Source of the DNA: Lysobacter spongiicola DSM 21749
Lineage (GTDB): Bacteria; Pseudomonadota; Gammaproteobacteria; Xanthomonadales; Xanthomonadaceae
DNA length: 64,000 nucleotides
Direction of reading: 5' to 3'
NCBI RefSeq assembly: GCF_900167055.1
Contig: NZ_FUXP01000002.1
Coordinates: 62,001-126,000, forward strand
Below, one piece after another: positions 27,439-39,453 of this stretch. Position 1 is the stretch's first letter, and each line of letters begins with the position of its first letter. Both the position numbers and the translations under genes were made by a program. Below the pieces are notes generated by a model. The model ran no database searches. It was not told where the DNA came from and saw nothing but the letters and a program-made list of their open reading frames with translations.

Positions 27439-27792
27439 CTACATGGTGTGGGTCGCGCGCTCGGAATCGAGCGTGCCGGCCAGCACCGCTTCGATCTTGC
27501 CCTTGACGTTCTCGCCGTCGGCGCCCTCGCCGAACTGCACGCCGATGCCGGCCGGGCGATTGCCCTGCGCGCCGACCGGGGTGATCCAGACGACCTTGCC
27601 CGCCACCGGAAGCCGCTCGTTGGATTCGGGCAACGTCAGCAGCACGAACACCTCGTCGCCCAGGAAGTAGCGCTTGGGCGTGGGCACGAAGATGCCGCCC
27701 TGCTTCAGGTACGGCATGTAAGCGTTGTACAGCGCGGCCTTGTCTTTCACCGCCAGCGAGAGGATGCCCTGGCGGGCGCCACCTGCATTCAT
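27439..27792 (-). CDS. pilZ: PilZ domain protein (type IV pilus control)
   Basis: A 117-residue protein starting MNAGGARQGILSLAVKDKAA, with GGIFVPTPKRYFLGDEVFV and GNRPAGIGVQF. It matches the short PilZ proteins of Xanthomonas and Pseudomonas, which are required for type IV pilus assembly and partner the pilus ATPase PilB and the FimX protein. The N-terminal RxxxR and D/NxSxxG residues needed for cyclic-di-GMP binding are absent, as in true PilZ, so it should not bind the nucleotide itself. It is the last gene of the long fab-to-holB transcript. Start 27792 lies just inside the holB 3' end; 27816 is an alternative. Confidence 0.92.
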   Translation of the reverse strand: MNAGGARQGILSLAVKDKAALYNAYMPYLKQGGIFVPTPKRYFLGDEVFVLLTLPESNERLPVAGKVVWITPVGAQGNRPAGIGVQFGEGADGENVKGKIEAVLAGTLDSERATHTM

Positions 27793-27796
27793 CCGA

Positions 27797-30526
<2,730 letters not shown>

Positions 30527-30530
<4 letters not shown>

Positions 30531-31369
30531 GGCATCTCCGATGGAGTCGAAGCAAAGGCGGGATGGGACCGGGCCAGCCGGCGCTGCCATTCGGCCACCG
30601 CCGGGTGCGGGACGAAGTTGCGACGGCCCAGCCGGGCGACCGGCAGGATACCGCGCACGGCATTGGTCAGTACCAGCGCGTCGGCGCGCTCGACCTCCTC
30701 GACCGTGATCCGTGCCTGATCCACCTCGCAATGCTGCAGCAGCCAGCCGCGACACACGCCGGCGACGCCACAGCGGTCAACTTCGGGGGTCTGCCAGCGG
30801 GACCCGTGCAGGACGAACAGGTTGGCGGCGGTCGCGCCCACCACGGCGCCGTCGGTGGCGCACATCAGGCCTTCGTCGGCATCGGCACCCGCGGCACCGG
30901 GCTGGTTCCACTCCAGACGTGCCAACACCTGCTCGAGGCGATTGCAGTGCTTGATGCCGGCCAAAGCCGGCTGGATGGAGACTGGGGTCGCGCACCAGCG
31001 CAGTACCAGCCCCCTGCGCGGCGGCTCGGGCTCGGCGTGCAGCGACAGCGACCACGAGGGCTCGCCTCCCGCTGGCGGCGCATAGCCGCGTCCACCACCA
31101 GTCCGTCCGACCCTCAGCTTCACCACGCCATCGGCGCCTTCGAGCAGGCGGTCCACCTCCGCCTCCACCCGCGCCCGCGCGGGAAGCGCAATCGCGAGCC
31201 GCTCGGCGCCGCGCGCCAGCCGGTCCCAGTGGGCGCTCCACCAGGGAATGCGGCCGGCATGGCCGCGCATCGTCTCGAACAGGCCGTCGCCATAGGCCAG
31301 GCCACGATCATCCGGCAAAACGCCCCGGACCTCCCGATCACCCAGGAAGGTCCGGAAAATCGCTGCCAT
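30527..31369 (-). CDS. pabC: Aminodeoxychorismate lyase
   Basis: A 280-residue fold-type IV PLP enzyme. Seen are DDRGLAYGDGLFETMRGHAG, the PLP lysine in LAGIKHCNRLEQVLARLEW, and CATDGAVVGATAANLFV. It converts aminodeoxychorismate to p-aminobenzoate plus pyruvate for folate synthesis. ATG at 31369 is used; a GTG at 31378 would overlap the pabB stop by 4 bases as the other genes in this run do, adding three residues. It lies between pabB and mltG, the usual order. Confidence 0.93.
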
Positions 31370-31374
31370 GGCAG

Positions 31375-32757
31375 TCACGCCTCGGTACCCGGCGACAGAT
31401 CGATCCCGAGCGCACGCAGCATGCCCTTGGCCTTGGCGCGGGTCTCGTCGAGCTCCCGCGACGGGTCCGAATCGGCCACGATGCCGGCGCCGGTGCGGAA
31501 GCGGAGTTGCCGACCTTCCAGCTCCGCGCTGCGGATGAGGATGTTGAGGTCCATGTCGCCGTCGCGGTTGAGCCAGCCCATGGCGCCGGTGTAGCTGCCG
31601 CGCCCCTCCTCCTCGAGTTCCGCGATCACCTGCATGCAGCGGACCTTGGGACAACCGGTGATGGTGCCCCCCGGGAACGTCGCCCTGATAACCTCGCCCG
31701 GACTCACGCCCTCCCGCAGTTGACCCCGGACATTGCTGACGATGTGGTGGACGTGGGCATAGCTTTCCACAGTCATCAGCTCGTCGACCTCGACACTCCC
31801 GGGCAAGCACACCCGGCCCAGGTCGTTGCGCTCCAGGTCGATCAGCATGACGTGCTCGGCCCGCTCCTTGGGGTGCCCGGCCAGCTCACGTACGCGATCG
31901 GCATCGTCGTCCCCCGGGATGCGCGGCCGCGTTCCGGCGATCGGACGCGTTTCCGCCAGCCCGCCGCGCACCGACACCAACCGTTCGGGCGAGGCACTCA
32001 CCACCGACCAGCCCTCACCGGCGAAGAGACCCGCGAACGGGGCCGGGTTGTTCTCGCGCAGGCGCTGGAACAGCGCAGCCGGTCCGGGCGGGGCATCGAA
32101 CATGGCACGCCAGGCGCGGGACAGGTTTGCCTGGAAGACGTCGCCTGCGGCCAGGTAGTCGAGGATGGTGCGTACGCCCTGGATGTAGCGCTCCGGTGGA
32201 TCCTCTTCCAACGTGGCCGGCGGCGTCCAGGCAGGGAGCGGTGGCTGGCCACGTGCGTTGGCGGCATCGGCCTCGAGGGTGTCCAGCATCCTGGCCCGGC
32301 CCTGCTCGGCGACCAGCAGGCAGTCACCGGTGACGTGGTCACGCAGGATCGCCGCGGGGCAGCGCAGCGCCAGTGCCACGGGCAGCCCTCCGGTGGCATC
32401 GGGCAAGGTCAGTACGGGCTCCACCTGGCGCGCCATCTCGTAACCGAGCAGCAACGCCCAGCCCCCGCGAAACGGCCATCGCGGCTCATCGCGCGGCGTC
32501 CGTTCGGCCCGCCATGCCAAGTCCAGTGCCTCGAGGAAATCCCCGTCCTGCACGACGCCGGCGCCGTCCCGGGTGACGCCATCCGCATCGAGTTGGAGCC
32601 GGGTACCGTCCGCGGCGAGCAGCATGTCCCAGCGCCCGTGGGCGGTGCCATGGGCACTGGACTCCAGCAGCACGGGGTATCGCCGTGGAGCAAGCCGATG
32701 CAGGTCCAGCAGGTCGAGGTCCGGCGACAGCGGTCGGGTCAACAACATGCTGGGCAA
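31375..32757 (-). CDS. pabB: Aminodeoxychorismate synthase component I
   Basis: A 460-residue chorismate-binding enzyme. The C-terminal catalytic domain contains YLAAGDVFQANLSRAW, SPERLVSV, ETRPIAGTRPR, ERAEHVMLIDLERNDLGRVC and GGTITGCPKVRCMQVI. It aminates chorismate with ammonia from PabA. The motif reads PIAGT rather than the PIKGT of E. coli PabB, whose Lys forms a covalent intermediate; Ala is what anthranilate synthase has. Context (pabC directly after) argues for PabB. No pabA gene is nearby. It starts 22 bases after fabF. Confidence 0.88.
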   Translation of the reverse strand: MPSMLLTRPLSPDLDLLDLHRLAPRRYPVLLESSAHGTAHGRWDMLLAADGTRLQLDADGVTRDGAGVVQDGDFLEALDLAWRAERTPRDEPRWPFRGGWALLLGYEMARQVEPVLTLPDATGGLPVALALRCPAAILRDHVTGDCLLVAEQGRARMLDTLEADAANARGQPPLPAWTPPATLEEDPPERYIQGVRTILDYLAAGDVFQANLSRAWRAMFDAPPGPAALFQRLRENNPAPFAGLFAGEGWSVVSASPERLVSVRGGLAETRPIAGTRPRIPGDDDADRVRELAGHPKERAEHVMLIDLERNDLGRVCLPGSVEVDELMTVESYAHVHHIVSNVRGQLREGVSPGEVIRATFPGGTITGCPKVRCMQVIAELEEEGRGSYTGAMGWLNRDGDMDLNILIRSAELEGRQLRFRTGAGIVADSDPSRELDETRAKAKGMLRALGIDLSPGTEA

Positions 32758-32779
32758 GTCGCGGCCGAAGGTGCGCCGG

Positions 32780-34033
32780 TCAGATCCGCTTGAAGATCAG
32801 CGTGCCGTTGGTGCCGCCGAATCCGAAGCCGTTGGACATCGCCACATCGACCTGCACTTCGCGCGCCACGTTCGGGACGTAGTCGAGGTCGCAGCCTTCG
32901 CCGGGCTCGTCGAGGTTGGTGGTGGGCGGGATGATCCCGGTGTGCAACGCCATCACCGAGAAGATCGCCTCCGCGCCGCCGGCCGCGCCCAGCAGGTGCC
33001 CGGTCATCGACTTGGTCGAACTCACCATGGTCTTGTATGCGTGGTCGCCCAGGGCACGCTTGACCGCCAGCGTTTCAGCCAGGTCACCCAGTGGCGTGGA
33101 AGTGCCATGGGCGTTGAGGTAGCCGATCTCTTCCGGGTTGACCCCGGCATCCTTGATGGCCATGGCCATGCAGCGCGCGGGACCTTCCCCGTTCTCACTC
33201 GGGGCGGTCATGTGGAATGCATCGGAGCTGGCGCCGAAGCCCACCAGCTCGCAATAGATGCGGGCACCACGGGCCTTGGCATGTTCGTATTCCTCGAGCA
33301 CCAGGATGCCGGCGCCGTCACCGAGCACGAAACCGTCGCGGTCCTTGTCCCAGGGACGCGAGGCATGGGCCGGGTCGTCGTTGCGGGTCGACATCGCCTT
33401 CATCGAGCAGAAGCCGCCCATCGAAGTCGGGGAGGAGCCACGCTCGGCGCCACCGGCCAGCATCACGTCCGCGTCGCCGTACTGGATCATGCGCATCGCC
33501 ATGCCGATCGAGTGGTTGGACGTGGCGCAGGCGGATACGGCGGAAAAGTTCGGGCCCTTGATGCCGGTGATCAGCGATACCTGGCCGGGCAGCATGTTGA
33601 TGATGGTGCTGGGCACGTAGAAGGGGGAAATCTTGCGCGGGCCGCCTTCCAGGTACTTCGCGGTCTGCTCCTCGATGCCGAGGATGCCTCCGATACCGGA
33701 GCCGATCAGGGCACCGATGCGTTCGGCGTTGCCCTCGTTGATCTCCAGGCCGGAATCCTCGATCGCCATGAGCGACGCGCCGACGCCGTAGTGGATGAAC
33801 GGGTCCATCTTGCGCGCATCCTTGGCCGGCACCCAGCGGGTAACGTCGAAGTCGCGGATCTCGCCAGCGATCCGGGTGACGAAGTTGCTGGCGTCGAAGT
33901 GCGTGATGGGGCCGATGCCGGAACGGCCGTTGACGATGCCGTCCCAGCTGCTGGCCAGGTCATTGCCCAGCGGCGAGACGATGCCGAGGCCGGTGACGAC
34001 GACACGCCTGCTTGAAGCCGGTCGAGGGGACAT
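32780..34033 (-). CDS. fabF: 3-oxoacyl-ACP synthase II
   Basis: A 417-residue condensing enzyme with the Cys-His-His triad: Cys169 in [12 protein letters not shown], His in [12 protein letters not shown] and His in [13 protein letters not shown], plus the C-terminal [14 protein letters not shown]. It elongates acyl-ACP with malonyl-ACP. The start at 34033 is preceded by GGAG 7 bases upstream. It is separated from acpP by 175 bases with a terminator-like hairpin, so part of the transcripts probably stop after acpP. Confidence 0.97.
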   Translation of the reverse strand: MSPRPASSRRVVVTGLGIVSPLGNDLASSWDGIVNGRSGIGPITHFDASNFVTRIAGEIRDFDVTRWVPAKDARKMDPFIHYGVGASLMAIEDSGLEINEGNAERIGALIGSGIGGILGIEEQTAKYLEGGPRKISPFYVPSTIINMLPGQVSLITGIKGPNFSAVSACATSNHSIGMAMRMIQYGDADVMLAGGAERGSSPTSMGGFCSMKAMSTRNDDPAHASRPWDKDRDGFVLGDGAGILVLEEYEHAKARGARIYCELVGFGASSDAFHMTAPSENGEGPARCMAMAIKDAGVNPEEIGYLNAHGTSTPLGDLAETLAVKRALGDHAYKTMVSSTKSMTGHLLGAAGGAEAIFSVMALHTGIIPPTTNLDEPGEGCDLDYVPNVAREVQVDVAMSNGFGFGGTNGTLIFKRI

Positions 34034-34122
34034 GAAGGGACTCCGCTTGCGGAGCGCTGCCTCCACCCGTTATGCACCGGGCCTGGGGCGCGCCTGAATG
34101 GGTGTGACGAGAATGGGATCTT

Positions 34123-34152
34123 CGAAAAACGCAGGGCCGCAAGATGCGGCCC
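34123..34152 (-). terminator. Terminator/attenuator between acpP and fabF
   Basis: On the minus strand GGGCCGC and GCGGCCC form a 7-bp stem around ATCTT (34134-34152), followed after a few bases by TTTTT (34125-34129). It could let acpP be made in excess over fabF. A second GC-rich hairpin lies at about 34165-34200, without a T-run. Confidence 0.65.
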
Positions 34153-34208
34153 CGGGTCCTGTTGCCGCGGCGGCGCACCGGCCAGGCCGGGCGCCGCGCC
34201 TCGAGCGG

Positions 34209-34448
34209 TTACGACTTGACGTGAGCCTTCACGTAGTCGATCGCCTGCTGGACGGAGGTGATCTTCTCGGCTTCCTCGTCCGGGATCTCGCACTCGAACT
34301 CTTCCTCGAGGGCCATCACCAGCTCGACGGTGTCGAGGGAGTCAGCGCCGAGGTCGTCGACGAAAGAGGCATTGTTGGTGACTTCTTCTTCCTTGACGCC
34401 AAGCTGTTCGACAACGATCTTCTTGACGCGCTCTTCGATGCTGCTCAT
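34209..34448 (-). CDS. acpP: Acyl carrier protein
   Basis: A 79-residue acidic helical protein. Ser37 in [20 protein letters not shown] is the phosphopantetheine attachment site. It carries growing acyl chains for the fab enzymes encoded around it and for lipid A and phospholipid acyltransferases. A strong GGAGGAG lies 8 bases before the ATG at 34448, as expected for one of the most abundant proteins. The 116-base gap to fabG has a TACACT on the minus strand that may be a -10, without a good -35. Confidence 0.98.
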   Translation of the reverse strand: MSSIEERVKKIVVEQLGVKEEEVTNNASFVDDLGADSLDTVELVMALEEEFECEIPDEEAEKITSVQQAIDYVKAHVKS

Positions 34449-34564
34449 GTCTTTCACTCCTCCCGGACGGGATATTCGATGGAATAGTGTAGTGGAATCG
34501 ACGGGCGCGCGACCATCCGGCGACCGTCGGGGAAAGCCGGTTTCCGCCTGGGGCGGCCACCTGG

Positions 34565-35311
34565 TTACGGCATGTACATGCCGCCGTTGACGTGCAGGGT
34601 CTCACCGGTGATGTACGACGCGGACGGCCCTGCAAGGAACGAGACTGCCCGTGCGATGTCTTCGGGGGCGCCCAGCCGGCCCAGCGCGATCTGGCCGAGC
34701 ATGCCCTCTTTCGCGTCATCCGGCAGTGCACGGGTCATGTCGGTGTCGATGAAGCCTGGGGCGACCACGTTGACGGTGACGCCGCGTGACCCGATCTCCC
34801 TCGCCAGCGACTTGCTGAAGGCGATGATGCCGGCCTTGGCGGCGGCGTAGTTGGCCTGGCCGGCATTGCCGGTGACGCCGATCACCGAAGCGATGTTGAT
34901 GATGCGGCCCTTGCGTGCCTTCATCATCGAGCGCATCACCGCCTTGGAGGTGCGGTAGACGCTGGTGAGGTTGGTGTCGAGGATCGCCTGCCAGTCCTCC
35001 TCCTTCATGCGCATCAGCAGGTTGTCGCGGGTGATGCCGGCATTGTTGACGAGGATGGAGATCGCGCCGACCTCCTTCGCGATGGCCTCGAGCACGGCTT
35101 CGACGGATGCGGGATCGGCCACGTCCAGGACCCTGCCCTGGCCCTGGCGGGCGGACAGGCGCTCGCCGATCGCATCCGCGCCTGCCTGCGTGGTGGCAGT
35201 ACCGATCACGGTAGCGCCCTGGGCGGCCAGTTCCTCGGCGATGGCTGCGCCAATACCGCGGCTGGCGCCGGTGACAAGGGCGATCTCGCCACTCAATGGG
35301 AGGTTGCTCAT
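34565..35311 (-). CDS. fabG: 3-oxoacyl-ACP reductase
   Basis: A 248-residue short-chain dehydrogenase with [15 protein letters not shown] (NADPH binding), [11 protein letters not shown], catalytic Ser142, Tyr155 and Lys159 ([11 protein letters not shown]) and the C-terminal GGMYMP end. It reduces 3-oxoacyl-ACP. The start at 35311 has GGAAGGA 4 bases upstream. It lies between fabD and acpP, the standard order. Confidence 0.97.
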   Translation of the reverse strand: MSNLPLSGEIALVTGASRGIGAAIAEELAAQGATVIGTATTQAGADAIGERLSARQGQGRVLDVADPASVEAVLEAIAKEVGAISILVNNAGITRDNLLMRMKEEDWQAILDTNLTSVYRTSKAVMRSMMKARKGRIINIASVIGVTGNAGQANYAAAKAGIIAFSKSLAREIGSRGVTVNVVAPGFIDTDMTRALPDDAKEGMLGQIALGRLGAPEDIARAVSFLAGPSASYITGETLHVNGGMYMP

Positions 35312-35351
35312 GGTGTCCTTCCTGGTTGCTTGTTGCGGGTGCGGGCGGGCT

Positions 35352-36299
35352 TCAGCCCTGTGCGAGCGCCAGCGCCGCCTCGAAGTCGTCGGGGGTGCCG
35401 ATGACGCGGGCGTCCAACGACTTGTCCACTCGTTTGGCCAGCCCGGCCAGCACCTTGCCCGGCCCGCACTCGATGATGCGGCTGGCACCGTTCTCGACCA
35501 GCGCATGCACGCACCGGGTCCACTGCACCGGCAGGTACAACTGCCGGACCAGCGCATCACGGATGGCGCCGGGATCGGGGTGCACGCGCGCATCGACGTT
35601 CTGCACCACCGGCAGCCGCGGCGGCGACCATTGGACATCCTGCATCGCGTTTGCGAGCAGGTCGGCCGCTTCCCGCATCAGCGGCGTATGCGACGGCACG
35701 CTCACTGCGAGCTTGACCACCTTGCGTACGCCCCGCTCGGCCAGCTGGATCAACGCCTTGTCGACGGCGGACGCATGTCCGCCAATGACGATCTGCCCGG
35801 GGGAGTTGTAGTTCGCGGGCACCACCACTTCCTTCCCGGACACGGAAGCGCACACCTGCTCGACCAGCGCGTCGTCGGCGCCCAGCACCGCGGCCATGGC
35901 ACCGCTTCCGGCGGGTGCGGCGTCCTGCATCAACTGGCCGCGCAGGCGTACCAGCCGCGCCGCATCCTCGAGGGTCAGCACGCCGGCCGCGACCAGGGCG
36001 CTGTATTCGCCCAGGCTGTGCCCGGCGAGCTGGCCCGGCTGTACGCCGCCCCGGGACTCCCACAGGCGCCAGACAGCAACGCCAGCGGCAAGCAGCGCCG
36101 GCTGGGTGAACTCGGTCTGGTTGAGCCGGTCTTCCGGCCCCTGCTGGCTCAGGGCCCAGAGGTCGACACCGGCGCCCTCGCTTGCTTCCGCGAACGTCTG
36201 CTGCACCAGCGGCGCGGAGGCGGCGAGATCGCCAAGCATGCCCAGCGACTGGGACCCCTGGCCGGGGAAGACAAAAGCGAGCGAGTTCGACATCGGCAT
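35352..36299 (-). CDS. fabD: Malonyl-CoA:ACP transacylase
   Basis: A 315-residue acyltransferase with FVFPGQGSQSLGM at the start, the nucleophile Ser95 in LAGHSLGEYSALVAAG, and SVPSHTPLMREAADLL with the second catalytic His. It moves malonyl groups from CoA to ACP. Two starts two codons apart are possible (36299 and 36293); neither has a clear ribosome binding site. It is 40 bases before fabG. Confidence 0.96.
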   Translation of the reverse strand: MPMSNSLAFVFPGQGSQSLGMLGDLAASAPLVQQTFAEASEGAGVDLWALSQQGPEDRLNQTEFTQPALLAAGVAVWRLWESRGGVQPGQLAGHSLGEYSALVAAGVLTLEDAARLVRLRGQLMQDAAPAGSGAMAAVLGADDALVEQVCASVSGKEVVVPANYNSPGQIVIGGHASAVDKALIQLAERGVRKVVKLAVSVPSHTPLMREAADLLANAMQDVQWSPPRLPVVQNVDARVHPDPGAIRDALVRQLYLPVQWTRCVHALVENGASRIIECGPGKVLAGLAKRVDKSLDARVIGTPDDFEAALALAQG

Positions 36300-36382
36300 C
36301 CCGGACAGCGAATGAAGCGGGCCATGATACGCGGCGACCCGCCGGCCCGTCTGTACCGCTGCGTAGGGTGCCGCGTGGCCGG

Positions 36383-37363
36383 TCAGTAACGGAGCAGCGC
36401 CGATCCCCAGGTGAAGCCGCCGCCGAAGGCTTCGAGCAGCACCAGCTGCCCGCGCTTGACGCGCCCCGAACGCACCGCCTCGTCCAGTGCAAGGGGCACC
36501 GATCCCGACGACGTATTGCCGTGTTTGTCGACCGTCACCACCACCCGCTCCATTGGCATTGCCAGCCGCTTGGCGGTGGCCTCGATGATGCGCAGGTTGG
36601 CCTGGTGGGGAATCAGCCAGTCGATTTCGCTCCGGTCCAGGCCGTTGGCTTCCAGCGTCTCTTCGACCACGGCGTCGAGCGCCTTGACCGCATGCTTGAA
36701 GACATCGTTGCCGGTCATCAGCACCTTGACCCCGGCGTTGTGCTCGCCGGGCTTGAACCCGACCGAGACACCCACCGGGTTGTACAGCAGCTCCTTCTTG
36801 CCGCCATCGGCGTGCAGGTGGGTGCTGAGGATGCCCGTGTCGGCGTCGGCCTTCAGGACCACTGCACCGGCGCCGTCACCGAACAGCACGCAGGTGGAGC
36901 GGTCGCTCCAGTCCAGCATGCGCGTCAGGGTTTCCGCACCGACCACCAGCGCGGTCTTGACCGTGCCGGAGCGGATGAACTTGTCGGCCACCGCCAGCGC
37001 GTAGACGAAGCCGGAGCACGCGGCGTTGACGTCGAACGCGGCACAGCCGTTGGCGCCCAGCCGGTGCTGCAGCAGGCAGGCTGTGGATGGGAAGATGATG
37101 TCGGGGGTGGTGGTCCCCAGGACGATCAGGTCGAGCTCCGAAGCCTCGACGCCGGCCGCCTCCAGTGCGCGGGTGGCGGCGTGGAAGGCGAGGTCGCCGG
37201 TGGTTTCACCCTCGGCGGCGACGTGCCGCTCGCGGATGCCCGTACGGGAGGCGATCCATTCGTCGCTGGTATCGACGAACTTGCTCAGGTCGTCGTTGGT
37301 CAGCACTTTTTCCGGCAGGTAGCTGCCGGTACCCGCGATGCGGGAATAAATCCTGTCGGTCAT
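36383..37363 (-). CDS. fabH: 3-oxoacyl-ACP synthase III
   Basis: A 326-residue initiating condensing enzyme. Cys116 in [14 protein letters not shown] is the nucleophile; [13 protein letters not shown] and [14 protein letters not shown] supply the His and Asn. It joins acetyl-CoA to malonyl-ACP. GGGAG lies 5 bases before the ATG at 37363. In many bacteria plsX sits between rpmF and fabH; here the 156 bases between them contain no gene. Confidence 0.97.
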   Translation of the reverse strand: MTDRIYSRIAGTGSYLPEKVLTNDDLSKFVDTSDEWIASRTGIRERHVAAEGETTGDLAFHAATRALEAAGVEASELDLIVLGTTTPDIIFPSTACLLQHRLGANGCAAFDVNAACSGFVYALAVADKFIRSGTVKTALVVGAETLTRMLDWSDRSTCVLFGDGAGAVVLKADADTGILSTHLHADGGKKELLYNPVGVSVGFKPGEHNAGVKVLMTGNDVFKHAVKALDAVVEETLEANGLDRSEIDWLIPHQANLRIIEATAKRLAMPMERVVVTVDKHGNTSSGSVPLALDEAVRSGRVKRGQLVLLEAFGGGFTWGSALLRY

Positions 37364-37519
37364 CACCACTCCCGCAGCGAAAGGCCATTGCAAGGATGCC
37401 AGCGTGCTGGCGATGGAAGCTCGCCGCAAGCAGTCACCAGGGCACGAAGACCTGGAGCAGCCGCCATTGGCGGCCCCTTCCGCGGGAGCGCCCGCACCGG
37501 AGGGCGGGCACGACCAAGC

Positions 37520-37714
37520 TTACTCTTCGTCGGCAACCCGGGACTGGGTGTCGATCACCTTCTTGCCGCGGTAGTAGCCATCGGCGGTGACGTGGTGGCG
37601 GATGTGGGTCTCGCCGGTGGTCGGGTCGGTCGACAGCTGCTTGCTGGACAGCGAATCGTGGGCGCGACGCATGCCACGCTTGGACGGGGAAACGCGGGAC
37701 TTCTGGACAGCCAT
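37520..37714 (-). CDS. rpmF: 50S ribosomal protein L32
   Basis: A 64-residue basic protein beginning [20 protein letters not shown], the L32 signature. The zinc-ligand Cys residues of some L32 proteins are absent, which is the usual zinc-independent form in gammaproteobacteria. It lies after yceD, the conserved pair upstream of the fab genes. Confidence 0.97.
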   Translation of the reverse strand: MAVQKSRVSPSKRGMRRAHDSLSSKQLSTDPTTGETHIRHHVTADGYYRGKKVIDTQSRVADEE

Positions 37715-37765
37715 GGTCTTACTCCAGGTGAAACCGTTGAATGGTGTGTCGGTGGACCCGTCGAA

Positions 37766-38317
37766 CTACTTCGACGAATCCGGTTTGTTCTTCAGTGCGG
37801 CCAGGGCGGCGAACGGATTCGCGCGCTCAAGCTCGGCCTCTTCCGCCGGCCAGTCCCGCTCCATCGCCTCGGTGCCGGGCTTTACCGGTATCACCGGGAT
37901 GGCGAGGATGAGCTCGTCCTCCACCAGCGTTGCCGGCGACAGCATGCCGTTCTCCGGCACCACCAGCGCCTCGTAGTCCGGCGGCAAACCGGCCTCGTCC
38001 ACTTCCTCGAGCCCACCGCCTGCGCGGAACAACCCGAGTCGCTGCTCGATGGTCACCGGCAGCTCGAAGCGCTCCAGGGTGCGCTGGCACAACAGCGGCA
38101 GGGCCGCCTCGGCGCGCAACTCCACGAACGGGACCCGCAGCTCGTCGGTACCGAAATCCAGCGAGTAGACCACCTCGCCCGCGGTGTCGACCAGCGCATC
38201 GGCCAGGCGCGTCAGGGCCGCCAGCGGGAACTTCCCGGCGACGCCGCGTCGGGCCGACACCATACGCCAGGCATCCAGCAGATCCGGCACCGGCGGATTG
38301 GGGGCGTCAGCGGACAT
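37766..38317 (-). CDS. yceD: YceD (DUF177) family protein, 23S rRNA accumulation factor
   Basis: A 183-residue protein of the DUF177 family: PLAALTRLADALVDTAGEVV, the strand-rich RVPFVELRAEAALPLLCQRT, and the acidic C-terminal LVEDELILAIPVIPVKPG with NPFAALAALK. In E. coli and plants the family is needed for 23S rRNA accumulation. One Cys (LPLLCQRTL) is kept where the family often has a metal-binding pair. It starts the transcript that runs on through rpmF into the fab genes, 51 bases before rpmF. Confidence 0.9.
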   Translation of the reverse strand: MSADAPNPPVPDLLDAWRMVSARRGVAGKFPLAALTRLADALVDTAGEVVYSLDFGTDELRVPFVELRAEAALPLLCQRTLERFELPVTIEQRLGLFRAGGGLEEVDEAGLPPDYEALVVPENGMLSPATLVEDELILAIPVIPVKPGTEAMERDWPAEEAELERANPFAALAALKNKPDSSK

Positions 38318-38349
38318 AAGCCGGAGAATGTTAGAGAGCGGCGTTTACG

Positions 38350-38859
38350 GTGTCAAACAAGGGCCTGCGCCCAGGCTCGACGGTTCAGCAACCGCACGGC
38401 CCCGGTCGCCGACCCGCCCCGACGGATTTGCCCCCGGCAGTGCCCGCGCGGCAGACTGGGCGCCTGATTTCCCTGCCCTTCAGCGTGAATGCCTTGGCGA
38501 TGCTGGTAACCGGTGCGGCCCTGGTCGCAGTGTCCGTCCTGCTCGGGCTTGCCTATGCATTGAGGCGCGGCAACCGGCGCAGGCGAGAGGTCCGGCAACT
38601 GCTCGACGCGGCCGATGCCCTCGAGGCCCGCCTCCGCACGGCCCGTTCAGAGTTCGAGGCAGTGGCGGGCGACGAGGCGGACGATCCGGTGCGCGACGCG
38701 ATGCGCGAGATGTTGCGGCAGCGCCTGTGGCTGCGGGAGCACGGGCAGGACGCGGCCCTGGACGAGATCCGCCAGGTGCGAAGCTCCATCGAGGAGGCGC
38801 GGCTGCGCATCGAGCAGCAGTTGCTGCGGATCGACCGCGCGCGGGCGCCGGTTGCCTGA
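38350..38859 (+). CDS. Hypothetical membrane-anchored coiled-coil protein
   Basis: Up to 169 residues from a GTG at 38350. The first 45 residues are poor in order and may not be translated. A single hydrophobic helix (ALAMLVTGAALVAVSVLLGL) is followed by a basic stretch RRGNRRRREV and about 90 residues of heptad-like helix (LLDAADALEARLRTA, EIRQVRSSIEEARLRIEQQL). It is therefore probably a bitopic inner-membrane protein with a cytoplasmic coiled coil. I do not recognise a family. It is divergent from yceD and 18 bases before maf, so may be co-transcribed with it. The start is uncertain. Confidence 0.6.
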   Translation: MSNKGLRPGSTVQQPHGPGRRPAPTDLPPAVPARQTGRLISLPFSVNALAMLVTGAALVAVSVLLGLAYALRRGNRRRREVRQLLDAADALEARLRTARSEFEAVAGDEADDPVRDAMREMLRQRLWLREHGQDAALDEIRQVRSSIEEARLRIEQQLLRIDRARAPVA

Positions 38860-38877
38860 GACCCTGCACTGCCGCCC

Positions 38878-39450
38878 ATGAGCCGACTCATCCTCGCATC
38901 CACTTCCCGCTATCGCCGCGAGTTGCTCGCTCGCCTGGGCCTGCCTTTCGACGTCGACCGGCCCGCAGTGGACGAGACGGCGAGGCCGGGGGAAACGCCC
39001 GCGGACCTCGCCGCACGATTGGCGGCGGAAAAGGCGGCGGACGTCGCCAGCCGAAACCCCGACAGCTGGGTGCTCGGCTCCGACCAGGTCGCCGAAGTCG
39101 ACGGGGATGCGCTCGGCAAGCCTGGTTCGGAAGCCGTGGCCACCGAACAGCTTCGACGGATGTCCGGCCGCGAAGTCCGTTTCCACACCGCTGTCAGCCT
39201 GTGCCGGGGTGGAACCGCGCACGCGACCAGCGACCTGACCATCGTGCGGTTGCGCGCGCTCGGCACCGCGGAGATCGAGCGCTATGTCAGGGCCGAGCGC
39301 CCACTGGACTGTGCCGGCAGCTTCAAGGTCGAGGGGCTCGGCATCAGCCTGTTCGAGGCGATCGAAAGCGGGGATCCCACCGCACTGGTCGGGCTGCCCC
39401 TGATCGCCACCGCCCGGCTGCTGAGGCAGGCCGGATTCGCCGTGCCCTGA
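38878..39450 (+). CDS. yceF: Maf-like nucleotide pyrophosphatase, YceF type
   Basis: A 190-residue Maf protein: LILASTSRYRRELLARLGLP at the start, GSDQVAEVDGDALGKPG with the catalytic Asp, and DCAGSFKVEGLGISLFEAIE, the variant of the signature found in the YceF subgroup, which hydrolyses 7-methyl-GTP. It prevents modified nucleotides from entering RNA. The YhdE-type motif for dTTP/UTP is not present. It ends 3 bases from the end of the convergent glycosyltransferase remnant. Confidence 0.93.
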   Translation: MSRLILASTSRYRRELLARLGLPFDVDRPAVDETARPGETPADLAARLAAEKAADVASRNPDSWVLGSDQVAEVDGDALGKPGSEAVATEQLRRMSGREVRFHTAVSLCRGGTAHATSDLTIVRLRALGTAEIERYVRAERPLDCAGSFKVEGLGISLFEAIESGDPTALVGLPLIATARLLRQAGFAVP

Positions 39451-39453
39451 GGC

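Noticed and set aside
37520-37714. Loss of zinc-binding Cys in L32 as a defect
   Set aside because: Zinc-free L32 is a normal form in gammaproteobacteria.
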